The notes under the pieces: model-generated
Database searches by the model: none
Told to the model about the DNA's origin: nothing
Seen by the model: the letters and a program-made list of their open reading frames with translations, nothing else
IMG/VR virus record: IMGVR_UViG_3300046009_008173
Coordinates: 1 to 23,515 of that record
Strand: one strand, 5' to 3'
From: a virus
DNA: 23,515 nt
Made by a program: the position numbers and the translations under genes
Shown here: one piece after another, positions 1-6,973 of the stretch
Numbering within the stretch: position 1 is the first letter of the stretch
Layout of the letters: every line of letters starts with the position of its first letter

Positions 1-1
1 T

Positions 2-154
2 TTCTCTGATGAAATCATTGAAGAACTTAAAAAAGTAGACCTAGAACTTAAGAAGCAACATCAAGGCGTAGATAATCTAAGGTCTTATCTTGAAGAAAAC
101 AAACCAATTGTAGACTATTTCTATAGTAAATTTATTAATACTCTTGCATCATGA
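2..154 (+). CDS. C-terminal end of an unidentified protein (partial)
   Basis: An open frame enters from the left edge with its first full codon at base 2. It encodes about 50 residues before a TGA at 152-154. The fragment is rich in Glu, Lys and Leu (for example EELKKVDLELKK) and looks helical, possibly coiled coil, ending YFYSKFINTLAS. The stop overlaps the next gene's ATG in an ATGA arrangement, so the two are probably translationally coupled in one operon. Too little is present to assign a family. Confidence 0.6.
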   Translation, partial: FSDEIIEELKKVDLELKKQHQGVDNLRSYLEENKPIVDYFYSKFINTLAS

Positions 155-570
155 GATTATTAAATATTAACGGAAAACTCGTTAATAAAAATGTAAGAAA
201 CTATCTAGTAGACTGGGAAGGTAAAAGCCGAAGTAAACTTCAATTTAATTTTAAACAATTCTTTTATCCTTATTGGAAGAATCATATTGTTTATGAAGAA
301 TTTCCAGTTTATGGAACAATGCTTAAGGTTGATATATTAAATGCAACAAAAAAGATAGCAGTTGAGATACAAGGCAATCAACACGAATCCTTTAATCAAT
401 TCTTTCATGATAATTCAAGGTTAAAGTATTTAAATAGTATAAAAAGAGATGTCAAAAAAGAAAAATGGCTTGAATTAAATGGATTTAAATTTCTTGAATT
501 GTATGAAAATGATTTGAAAAATATATCACCACAATATATAGAAGAAAAGTGCGGAATTTTAATTATTTAA
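151..570 (+). CDS. Vsr/DUF559-like PD-(D/E)XK-fold endonuclease
   Basis: A 139-residue protein with the layout of small very-short-patch-repair/DUF559-type endonucleases. An acidic patch precedes a strand (EEFPVYGTMLKVD, Asp61), followed by AVEIQGNQH (Glu72 to His78), then a His-Asp pair near residues 86-87 and the C-terminal NGFKFLELYENDL. Asp61 with Glu72/Gln74 or His78 would form the metal site. Such enzymes act as nicking or repair endonucleases and, in phages, also as free-standing homing enzymes; which role applies is not visible. The ATG overlaps the previous stop, and there is no clear Shine-Dalgarno site. The fold assignment is from motif pattern only. Confidence 0.5.
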   Translation: MRLLNINGKLVNKNVRNYLVDWEGKSRSKLQFNFKQFFYPYWKNHIVYEEFPVYGTMLKVDILNATKKIAVEIQGNQHESFNQFFHDNSRLKYLNSIKRDVKKEKWLELNGFKFLELYENDLKNISPQYIEEKCGILII

Positions 571-582
571 GTGTAAAAGTTT

Positions 583-861
583 TTGGTGACAAATAAAAGA
601 AAAAGTTTTAAAATACCAGATTCTCTATTAAAGCAAATTGATGAATGCAGTTTTGGTGGATATATTCTTTTTAACTTTTCCAGTAAAGGTGAACCTCAAG
701 TTTTTACAAAATTTGATAATCAAATAAATGCAATGGCTCTTTTATATTATGTTAATACTTGGAGTCAAAGCGTAGATCAACTGAATTTAGAGGCTACTAC
801 CGATCAAATAGCAAGAACTAACCAAGAAGACGATTTTGATAATCCAGAAGATAAAGATTAA
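583..861 (+). CDS. small acidic-tailed hypothetical protein
   Basis: A 92-residue protein I do not recognise. The N-terminus is basic (TNKRKSFKIP), the middle is mixed alpha/beta (GGYILFNFSS, INAMALLYYVNTW), and the last 15 residues are strongly acidic (QEDDFDNPEDKD). The start is uncertain by one codon: TTG at 583 or GTG at 586, neither with a good Shine-Dalgarno site. It begins 12 bases after the nuclease gene and ends just before the promoter that drives dnaB, so it closes the upstream operon. Protein-like composition and tight packing are the only support. Confidence 0.55.
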   Translation: MVTNKRKSFKIPDSLLKQIDECSFGGYILFNFSSKGEPQVFTKFDNQINAMALLYYVNTWSQSVDQLNLEATTDQIARTNQEDDFDNPEDKD

Positions 862-866
862 AACTC

Positions 867-895
867 TTGACTTTTAATTTCTAGTTTGGTATTAT
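867..895 (+). promoter_or_regulatory. sigma70-type promoter for the dnaB operon, predicted leaderless
   Basis: The -35 TTGACT (867-872) and -10 TATTAT (890-895) are exactly 17 bases apart. A TG lies one base before the -10, making an extended -10. Only 9 bases separate the -10 from the dnaB ATG at 905, so the expected transcription start is at about 901-904, giving at most four untranslated bases. The AAGG touching the ATG is too close to act as a normal Shine-Dalgarno site. Confidence 0.75.
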
Positions 896-904
896 ATATA
901 AAGG

Positions 905-2389
905 ATGATTTATTCTTTACAGGTAGAAAGACACGTATTAAGCGGGTTATTAAAACATCAGGATCTATTTGCTGATATTGATGTATTTTTGACTGAAAAT
1001 GATTTCTATAATGATGTTCACTCATCAATATATACTGTATTTAAAAATATAAAGCATAAGGGCGAAACAGTAGATAAAGTACTTCTTGCTGAGAAAATTA
1101 AGAATCTTGGAATAACATTTAAGGATGAGATCAATATTTTCGATTATATTGATAACTTAAGCTTTTCTCAAATTACAGAAGAAGCGACAATGAACGCCTG
1201 TAAAGAGCTAATTAAATTAAGAATCCGAAGAGAGATATCTCAAACTGCGGATAAACTAAAAGAATATATAAATAAAAATTCAGAAGACTCAATAGATGAT
1301 ATCATTGGCAAAATAGATCAAATATATAACAAGAAGATTTCAGCGTATTCAGAAAATGATATGCCAGTTAATATTTTTGCAGAAGTAGAAGATCTTATTG
1401 AAGAAATTGGTAATTCTCCAAAAGATGATACTGGACTAATTACCCCATATTCTGAATTTAATAGAATGTATGGCGGTTTAAAGAATGGAAATATTTACGC
1501 TATTGCAAGTAGACCTGGCCAAGGAAAATCTACATGGTTGAATGATATCTGCTTTAAAACGTCTATCAATCCTAAGAATAAAACTAAAACTCTTATTTTA
1601 GATACAGAAATGCAAACTGTAGATATTCAATTAAGAATGGTTGCTTCACTAACTGACGTACCAGTATGGTATCTTGAAACAGGAAATTGGCGTAAGAATG
1701 AAGAGATGACTAAAAAAGTTCGAGCAGCTTGGGCAAAAGTTAAAACATATGAGTATTTTCATTATCATGTAGGTAATAAAAATATAGATCAAGTTTGCTC
1801 TCTTATTAGAAGATGGTATCTTTCAAAAGTTGGTAGAGGAAATCAAGCTATGATTGCTTATGATTATATTAAATTGACTGGCGAAAAGGTTAGTCAAAAT
1901 TGGGCAGAGCATCAAGCTATTGGAGAAAAAATTGATAAACTAAAAAGAATATCAGAAGAAATACATTGCCCAATTATTACCGCCATGCAATTAAATAGAA
2001 CTGGTGAAAATTTTAATAGAAACTCTAATAATGTAGTAGATGATAGCTCTGTTATTTCTTTATCAGATAGACTTCAATGGTTTGCGTCATTCGTAGCTAT
2101 CTTTAGAAGAAAGACGCTTGATGAAGTAACTCTAGATGGACAAGCTTTTGGAACTCATAAATTAATTCCAACCAAAACAAGATTCCAAGGTAAAGACGCT
2201 GCTGGACACCAAGATTTGGTTAGAAGATTAGATTCGAGTGGAAAAGAAACATGGGCGCAAAATTATCTTAATTATCAAGTTACTAATTTCAATATCGAAG
2301 AAAGAGGATCTTTAAGAGATGTTGCCGAGAGGCAAAGGGAACAATATGAACTCACCGACCAAAATGCAAATGATGGAGAATTACTATGA
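905..2389 (+). CDS. dnaB: replicative DNA helicase, DnaB family
   Basis: The ring helicase that unwinds DNA ahead of the phage fork. At 494 residues it is near the usual DnaB length. The N-terminal primase-interacting domain is clear (ERHVLSGLL; LTENDFYNDVHSSIY). The RecA-like domain has Walker A RPGQGKST with Lys208, the LDTEM segment matching the family SLEMS motif, Walker B AYDYIKL with Asp320, and ITAMQLNR matching the ALSQLSR motif. The ATG at 905 is set by the conserved start of the N-domain, which leaves almost no leader after the promoter. The stop overlaps thyX as ATGA. It heads an operon with thyX, primase and a nuclease. Confidence 0.95.
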   Translation: MIYSLQVERHVLSGLLKHQDLFADIDVFLTENDFYNDVHSSIYTVFKNIKHKGETVDKVLLAEKIKNLGITFKDEINIFDYIDNLSFSQITEEATMNACKELIKLRIRREISQTADKLKEYINKNSEDSIDDIIGKIDQIYNKKISAYSENDMPVNIFAEVEDLIEEIGNSPKDDTGLITPYSEFNRMYGGLKNGNIYAIASRPGQGKSTWLNDICFKTSINPKNKTKTLILDTEMQTVDIQLRMVASLTDVPVWYLETGNWRKNEEMTKKVRAAWAKVKTYEYFHYHVGNKNIDQVCSLIRRWYLSKVGRGNQAMIAYDYIKLTGEKVSQNWAEHQAIGEKIDKLKRISEEIHCPIITAMQLNRTGENFNRNSNNVVDDSSVISLSDRLQWFASFVAIFRRKTLDEVTLDGQAFGTHKLIPTKTRFQGKDAAGHQDLVRRLDSSGKETWAQNYLNYQVTNFNIEERGSLRDVAERQREQYELTDQNANDGELL

Positions 2390-3042
2390 ACGTTGAATTA
2401 ATATCAATTACAAAACCAGAGATAAAAGACTTAAAAAAAGCAGAAGATCTTGTAGCTTACTGTGCTAGAGTTAGCAATCCATCCAACCAATTAAATATAG
2501 AAACTGCGCCAAAACTATTAAAATTTTTAATTAAACATAAGCATTGGAGTCCATTCGAGCTAGTAGATATGTGTGTTGAAATAAAAACCAGTAGAGCAAT
2601 TGCAGCGCAAATTTTACGTCATAGATCTTTTTCATTTCAAGAATTTAGTCAAAGATATAGCTTGGCTAATGAATACGAAGATGTAGAATTAAGATTGCAA
2701 GGTGATAAAAACAGACAAGTTGGTGAAAAGCTTCTACCAACTAATACAGATGCATATGATAATATATCTAACCTAGTTGCAGAGTCCATATCTTTAGCAC
2801 AGCATTGTTATGATACAATGATAGAAAATGGAGTAGCTAAAGAAGTAGCTAGAATGATTCTACCACTCACAACACAAACTACAATGTATATGAAAGGCTC
2901 TTTAAGAAGTTGGATTCATTATATAGAATTAAGAACAGAGCAGAATACTCAGAAAGAACATCGAGAAGTCGCGGAGAGATGCAAAAGAATCTTTATTAAG
3001 GAATTTCCTATTATAAGCGAGGCTTTGGAATGGAACAAATAA
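2386..3042 (+). CDS. thyX: flavin-dependent thymidylate synthase ThyX
   Basis: Makes dTMP from dUMP using FAD, NADPH and methylene-tetrahydrofolate, supplying thymidine for phage replication. The 218 residues are typical for the family. The signature RHRx7S is present as RHRSFSFQEFS (Arg78 to Ser88) followed by QRYS. The C-terminal substrate- and flavin-binding segment reads GSLRSWIHYIELRTEQNTQ then KEHREVAE, as expected. GGAG lies upstream of the ATG, which overlaps the dnaB stop (ATGA), so it is co-transcribed with the helicase and primase. No feature suggests inactivation. Confidence 0.95.
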   Translation: MNVELISITKPEIKDLKKAEDLVAYCARVSNPSNQLNIETAPKLLKFLIKHKHWSPFELVDMCVEIKTSRAIAAQILRHRSFSFQEFSQRYSLANEYEDVELRLQGDKNRQVGEKLLPTNTDAYDNISNLVAESISLAQHCYDTMIENGVAKEVARMILPLTTQTTMYMKGSLRSWIHYIELRTEQNTQKEHREVAERCKRIFIKEFPIISEALEWNK

Positions 3043-3935
3043 GCGTGTATGAAATCCTAACTGAGTTAGGATATCAACTTAAAGATTATGGTAAAGAATT
3101 TAGGGCAAAACCTCTATATAGAGATAGTGATAATGATACAGTATTAAGGATTTATAAAGATACTGGTAAATGGTTTGACTTTAAGCAGAATATTAGTGGC
3201 GATATTAATTCATTAGTAAGACTTACTCTAAAAATTGATGATCCAGAGAAAGCTCAAGAATGGTTAAAAACTAAAAACTTTAATGTAAATTATAATATCG
3301 AATATACAAAACCAGTTTTAAAATCAACGCAAAAATTTGATCTTAATTTATTAGAGAATCTTGAGAATGATAATTCATATTGGAATAAAAGAGGAATTAC
3401 AGATGAGACTTTAGTTCAATTTAAAGGTGGAGTCGGAAAAGCTGGTAAGATGAAAAATAGATATGTGTTTCCAATATTTGATGCAAGAGCTGATATCATA
3501 GGATTCTCTGGTCGAGACGTAACAAATCTATCTAAGATAAAATGGAAACATCTAGGCGAAAAGAATGATTTCCTTTATCCATGCTTTTTAAATTCAAAGT
3601 TGATTCAAGACCAAAGAGAAGTAATTCTCGTAGAGAGTATAGGAGATATGCTCAGTCTATGGCAAGCTGGAATTAAAAATGTCCTTGTAACTTTTGGTAC
3701 AAGTCTCAGTTTATCTATTTTGAATTATTGTCTAAAGATTGATGCAAAGAAAATATATATTAGCTTAAATAATGATTCTAATAAAAATAATGCTGGAAAT
3801 ATTGGAGCCGAAAAGAGTTACGCTAGATTAAAAAGGTATTTTGATGACAAGCAATTAAAAATATCTTTACCAACAAAAAAAGATTTTGGTGAAATGACTA
3901 AAGAAGAGATTTTACAATGGAAAGCAAATCTGTAA
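3030..3935 (+). CDS. TOPRIM DNA primase with a zinc-less N-domain
   Basis: A 301-residue DnaG-type primase that probably makes RNA primers with the DnaB product. The N-terminal 70 residues follow the CHC2 zinc-domain pattern (FRAKPLYRDSDNDTVLRIY then KWFDFKQNISGDINSLVR) but have no Cys or His in the zinc-ligand positions. The middle has the RNA-polymerase-like basic segment (RGITDETLVQFKGGVG; RYVFPIFDARADIIGFSGR). The TOPRIM part has VESIGDMLSL (Glu202, Asp206), VTFGTSLS, and LNNDSNKNNAG, where DnaG has an Asp-x-Asp; here it is Asn247-Asn248-Asp249. The protein lacks a separate C-terminal helicase-binding domain and is half the length of DnaG. It overlaps thyX by 13 bases. Confidence 0.8.
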   Translation: MEQISVYEILTELGYQLKDYGKEFRAKPLYRDSDNDTVLRIYKDTGKWFDFKQNISGDINSLVRLTLKIDDPEKAQEWLKTKNFNVNYNIEYTKPVLKSTQKFDLNLLENLENDNSYWNKRGITDETLVQFKGGVGKAGKMKNRYVFPIFDARADIIGFSGRDVTNLSKIKWKHLGEKNDFLYPCFLNSKLIQDQREVILVESIGDMLSLWQAGIKNVLVTFGTSLSLSILNYCLKIDAKKIYISLNNDSNKNNAGNIGAEKSYARLKRYFDDKQLKISLPTKKDFGEMTKEEILQWKANL

Positions 3936-4882
3936 AAGTATTATCAGCATCTAGAATTAAAACTCTCGAAACTTGTTCTTGGGTTTATTGGAATAACTAT
4001 CATACTAAAGTTCCTCAGACTCAAAATGATGGCGCTCTTAGAGGTACAATCTGTCATACAGTTTTTGAACTACTTTTAAATCCAAAGCATAAAAATCATT
4101 TTAATAAAATAATAAAAAAGAATTCCATTAAAGGAAGTAAAGCAATTACAAGATTAGTCAAGAGATTAAAAGCTAAAGTTGGGCTAGATGAGTCGAATTT
4201 TGATATTTTAGATCAAATGATTATGGTTGGTCTAAAACATGACTTCTTTGGTGAGAAAGATGGCGAGATTGTTTCTCCAGAATATGCTTTTGAAATCAAG
4301 AATGATACGCCTAAATATCATATTAAAGGATTCATTGACAAGCCCATTAAATCAAAGAATAAAATGGTTATAATTGACTATAAAAGCTCAAAGGCTAAAT
4401 TTAGAGGAGATGACCTTGAGGCAAATATCCAAGCAATGATGTATAGTCTTGCTAGTAAAAAATTATGGCCTAAATTAAAACCTATAGTAAGATTTCTTTT
4501 CCTAAGATTTCCTAAACAGCCTATTCAAGAGCTTGAATTTACAGAAGATCAAATAAAGGGATTTGAATATTATCTAGAACATATTAATGATTATATTAAT
4601 AAATTTGATGAAAATTCAGCTAAAGCAAATTTCGCTATAGATAATGACAAAAGCAAATGGATGTGTGGAATAGGAAATTGGAGATGCCCATATAGGGATT
4701 CCTATGAGTATTATGTTAAATTAAATGAAAAAGGCGAAGTTGTAGAATCTAGTCTAGATGGTAAATTTAAAGATATAAAAGGATTTAAAATAGAGAAAAG
4801 AAGATATGAAGGATGTCCTAAGTTTAATAGTCCTAGTAAAGATGAATTTTTAGATAAAAAACAAGATGAATTTTTAGATTGA
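3917..4882 (+). CDS. Cas4/RecB-like PD-(D/E)XK nuclease with probable iron-sulfur cluster
   Basis: A 321-residue exonuclease-type protein. Motifs in order: LSASRIKTLETCSWVYW with Cys20; RGTICHTVFELL with His47 and Glu51; GFIDKP with Asp141; IIDYKSSK with Asp154 and Lys156; then QAMMYSL. Three further cysteines lie at 250, 257 (MCGIGNWRCPY) and 300 (EGCPKF). One N-terminal plus three C-terminal cysteines flanking the nuclease core is the arrangement that holds a 4Fe-4S cluster in Cas4, AddB and Dna2. It probably processes DNA ends during recombination or replication. The ATG lies within the primase gene, with AAGAAGAG upstream. It ends in a duplicated DEFLD. There is no helicase domain, and no CRISPR genes are nearby. 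Confidence 0.8.
   Translation: MESKSVKVLSASRIKTLETCSWVYWNNYHTKVPQTQNDGALRGTICHTVFELLLNPKHKNHFNKIIKKNSIKGSKAITRLVKRLKAKVGLDESNFDILDQMIMVGLKHDFFGEKDGEIVSPEYAFEIKNDTPKYHIKGFIDKPIKSKNKMVIIDYKSSKAKFRGDDLEANIQAMMYSLASKKLWPKLKPIVRFLFLRFPKQPIQELEFTEDQIKGFEYYLEHINDYINKFDENSAKANFAIDNDKSKWMCGIGNWRCPYRDSYEYYVKLNEKGEVVESSLDGKFKDIKGFKIEKRRYEGCPKFNSPSKDEFLDKKQDEFLD
4841..4879 (+). repeat. 15-base direct repeat ending the Cas4-like gene
   Basis: GATGAATTTTTAGAT occurs at 4841-4855 and again at 4865-4879, encoding DEFLD twice at the extreme C-terminus (DEFLDKKQDEFLD-stop). The second copy runs into the stop codon and the -35 box of the next promoter. It looks like a recent small duplication. Confidence 0.85.
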
Positions 4883-4907
4883 TTGCTAATAAAACTTAGG
4901 TTATAAT
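4879..4907 (+). promoter_or_regulatory. sigma70-type promoter for the DNA polymerase operon, predicted leaderless
   Basis: The -35 TTGATT (4879-4884) and a consensus -10 TATAAT (4902-4907) are 17 bases apart. Seven bases (AAATAAA) separate the -10 from the ATG at 4915, so transcription should begin at or within a base or two of the start codon. There is no Shine-Dalgarno site. Confidence 0.75.
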
Positions 4908-4914
4908 AAATAAA

Positions 4915-5658
4915 ATGATACCATTATTTAAGTCTCATTATTCTTTAGGTAGGTCAATACTTACTCTTGAGGATAAAAGTGAAGCTGATGACTATCCAGA
5001 CTCAATAATACAAATAGCTAAAGAGAATAAATTAAGTGAGATCTTTTTGGTTGAGGATAATATGTCTTCATTCTTAGAAGCATATACTAATACAAAAAAT
5101 AATAATATAAAATTAAATTATGGATTAAGAGTATCTGTAACGGAATCAATTAATGATAAAAGCGATGAATCAAGACAAAAGACTTCTAAAATTATTCTAT
5201 TTTTTAAGAATAAAAAAGGACACGAATCATTAACTAAATTATTTAGTATTGCAGCTAAAAGTGGATTCTATTATGAACCAAGACTTGATTATGAAACATT
5301 AAAAAATAATTGGTCAGATAATTTAATTCTTTGTATACCATTTTATGATTCTTTTATATTCAATAATACGCTCAAAAATTATATATGTATTCCGCAATTT
5401 AATTTTACGAAACCAATAGCTTTTCTAGAAGATAATGATTTACCATTTGATACGATTGTTAAAAACAAGCTAGAAAAATATATAAAAGAAAATGCACTTG
5501 AACTTTTTAAAACTAAGAGCATTTACTATAATAAAAAATCAGATTTTAAAACTTACTTGACATTTCGATGCATTAACAATAGAAGTATTCTTAATAAGCC
5601 AGAGATCGAGCATATGTCAAGCAATGAATTCTGTTTTGAAAGCTGGTTATCAAAATGA
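4915..5658 (+). CDS. DNA polymerase III alpha, separate N-terminal PHP-domain fragment
   Basis: A 247-residue protein matching the N-terminal PHP region of DnaE. It opens with MIPLFKSHYSLGRSIL where DnaE has FVHLHVHSEYSLLDG, continues with IAKENKLSEIFLVEDNMSSF (DnaE: LTDHGNMYGA) and LNYGLRVSV (DnaE: IIGCE), and ends SNEFCFESW, like the end of the PHP domain just before the palm. The His-x-His, Asp-His and final Glu of active PHP domains are missing (FKSH, ED at 47-48, GLR at 70-72), so phosphoesterase activity is unlikely. The palm, fingers and OB part is encoded separately at 6954-9548. Together they total about 1111 residues, a full DnaE length. Its probable role is structural, assembling with that subunit. 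No intein sequence is seen. The stop overlaps the next ATG. Confidence 0.75.
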   Translation: MIPLFKSHYSLGRSILTLEDKSEADDYPDSIIQIAKENKLSEIFLVEDNMSSFLEAYTNTKNNNIKLNYGLRVSVTESINDKSDESRQKTSKIILFFKNKKGHESLTKLFSIAAKSGFYYEPRLDYETLKNNWSDNLILCIPFYDSFIFNNTLKNYICIPQFNFTKPIAFLEDNDLPFDTIVKNKLEKYIKENALELFKTKSIYYNKKSDFKTYLTFRCINNRSILNKPEIEHMSSNEFCFESWLSK

Positions 5659-6116
5659 AGATTACTCTTACAGACGCAGAATGTTTGATGCTAAAAACTC
5701 TAGGAGGCATGAGAAGTCTAGTGGCTAGATCTGCTGGTGTTAAAGACGCAAAAATGGGAGATCAAAATGGGTTAGAAGCAGATATAGATGGGTTAATGGG
5801 CGAGTATGCTTTTTGTAAATGGAAAAATATTTTCCCAGACTTGATTCCTGCCCCAAGAAGCGGAAGCTGTGATTGTATCTTAAAAAATCAAAGAATTGAT
5901 ATAAAAACTACCAGATATAAAACTGGCAGACTTCTAGCTACATTAAAGAATAATCAAGATATTGATATTTATGTTCTAGCGATCTTAGAAGAGAATACTG
6001 TTGATTTTGTAGGATGGGCTAAGAAGGAAGATCTATGTCAAGAAAAGAATGTAAAAAATCTAGGTCATGGTAATGGCTATTGCTTAGACCAGAATGAATT
6101 GAGGAGTTTTAATTAA
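5655..6116 (+). CDS. small PD-(D/E)XK nuclease-like protein
   Basis: A 153-residue protein with a restriction-endonuclease-like core: MGEYAFCKW with Glu50, then GSCDCILKNQRIDIKTTR, where Asp73 and Asp82-Ile-Lys84 form the D...(D/E)xK site. It continues with strands (DIDIYVLAILEE, VDFVGWAKKEDL) and GHGNGYCLDQNELRSF. Similar small proteins are common in phages and usually annotated as hypothetical. A DNA nuclease or structure-specific endonuclease role is inferred from the motif only. It overlaps the PHP fragment as ATGA and is followed by the exonuclease, so it lies between the two halves of the polymerase. No substrate can be assigned. Confidence 0.55.
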   Translation: MKITLTDAECLMLKTLGGMRSLVARSAGVKDAKMGDQNGLEADIDGLMGEYAFCKWKNIFPDLIPAPRSGSCDCILKNQRIDIKTTRYKTGRLLATLKNNQDIDIYVLAILEENTVDFVGWAKKEDLCQEKNVKNLGHGNGYCLDQNELRSFN

Positions 6117-6117
6117 A

Positions 6118-6756
6118 ATGGACGAGCATCTCTTAAGATATAACAAAACTAAGAATTTAGTATTTATAGATTGTGAAACATTTAATCTCTGCTTAAATTT
6201 TTGTCATAATCTTCCTTGGCAGATAGCTATGATTAAAGTACAGGGTGATAAAAAGGTTGATGAAAAAAACTTTTATCTTAAATGGCAGACTGAATTAAAA
6301 ATAAGTCAAGATGCAGCCAGAATTACTAGATATGATCATAAGAAAGTGCAAAAAGAAGGTCATGACCCAAAAGAAATTTTTCCTACGATTAAAGACTGGC
6401 TAGATCATGCAGATTATATAATTGGACATAATACTTTAGGATTTGATATTTATCTTATAAAAGAATATTATAAATATATGGGATGTAATTGGAAACATTT
6501 AGTAAATAAATTTATTGACACGAATACTATTGCTCGCGGTATTAAATATGGTATACCATATAATCCAAAAGAAAGTCTAATAGAATATCAATATAAAATA
6601 TATCATACAAGAAAGAAAAATGTTAAAAGTTCATTGACGACTTTAGGTAAAGAAAATGGTATAGATCATGATTATGATAAACTTCATGACGCTATAAATG
6701 ATCTTGACTTAAACTTAAAAGTATGGAATAAATTGAAATGGCAAGTAGAGGTGTAA
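6118..6756 (+). CDS. DnaQ-like DEDDh 3'-5' exonuclease
   Basis: A 212-residue exonuclease with all motifs of the DEDDh family: Exo I IDCETF (Asp18, Glu20), Exo II GHNTLGFD (His104, Asn105, Asp110) and Exo III HDAINDLD (His190, Asp195). This is the fold of the Pol III epsilon proofreading subunit. Its place between the PHP fragment and polymerase body suggests that it proofreads for the phage polymerase, which is consistent with the degenerate PHP site. GAGGAG at 6101-6106 is a usable, somewhat distant, Shine-Dalgarno site for the ATG. The segment from Exo II to Exo III is long (about 80 residues) with a basic YHTRKKNVKSS stretch. An RNase T-like or recombination role is an alternative. Confidence 0.85.
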   Translation: MDEHLLRYNKTKNLVFIDCETFNLCLNFCHNLPWQIAMIKVQGDKKVDEKNFYLKWQTELKISQDAARITRYDHKKVQKEGHDPKEIFPTIKDWLDHADYIIGHNTLGFDIYLIKEYYKYMGCNWKHLVNKFIDTNTIARGIKYGIPYNPKESLIEYQYKIYHTRKKNVKSSLTTLGKENGIDHDYDKLHDAINDLDLNLKVWNKLKWQVEV

Positions 6757-6757
6757 T

Positions 6758-6973
6758 ATGGCATCATTAGATGATATTTATGATATGGTTCAGAAATTAG
6801 ATAATTCTAATATAGAATATCTTTTAATTACAATTCAAAAAGGCAAAAAGAATGGTAAAGCAGATGTTTTTTATTCTTTAAAAGATAGAAATTCAATGAA
6901 GATATTAACTCATGGATTGAATCAATTTACAAAAGAAATAGATAGGCTAGAGGATGAAGGAAAATTTGAATAA
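6758..6973 (+). CDS. hypothetical 71-residue protein in the polymerase operon
   Basis: A short protein not recognised. Predicted pattern: a helix (SLDDIYDMVQKLD), strands (EYLLITIQKG; ADVFYSLKDR) and a charged C-terminal helix (LNQFTKEIDRLEDEGKFE). The ATG lies two bases after the exonuclease stop, with AGAGG upstream, and the gene overlaps the polymerase gene by 20 bases, so translation is coupled. Its position between exonuclease and polymerase hints at an accessory role, but nothing in the sequence shows this. Confidence 0.6.
   Translation: MASLDDIYDMVQKLDNSNIEYLLITIQKGKKNGKADVFYSLKDRNSMKILTHGLNQFTKEIDRLEDEGKFE

Noticed and set aside
857-878. Inverted repeat ATTAAAA/TTTTAAT as an operator or terminator
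   Set aside because: Only A/T pairs in seven-base arms; expected by chance in such AT-rich sequence, and it overlaps the -35 box.
4865-4881. DEFLD tail as a sliding-clamp binding peptide
   Set aside because: It lacks the QxxLF/QLxLF pattern of beta-clamp motifs.
6758-6973. Pol III theta (HolE)-like subunit, from its size and place beside the exonuclease
   Set aside because: The predicted helix-strand-strand-helix pattern does not fit the all-helical theta, and no residues match.
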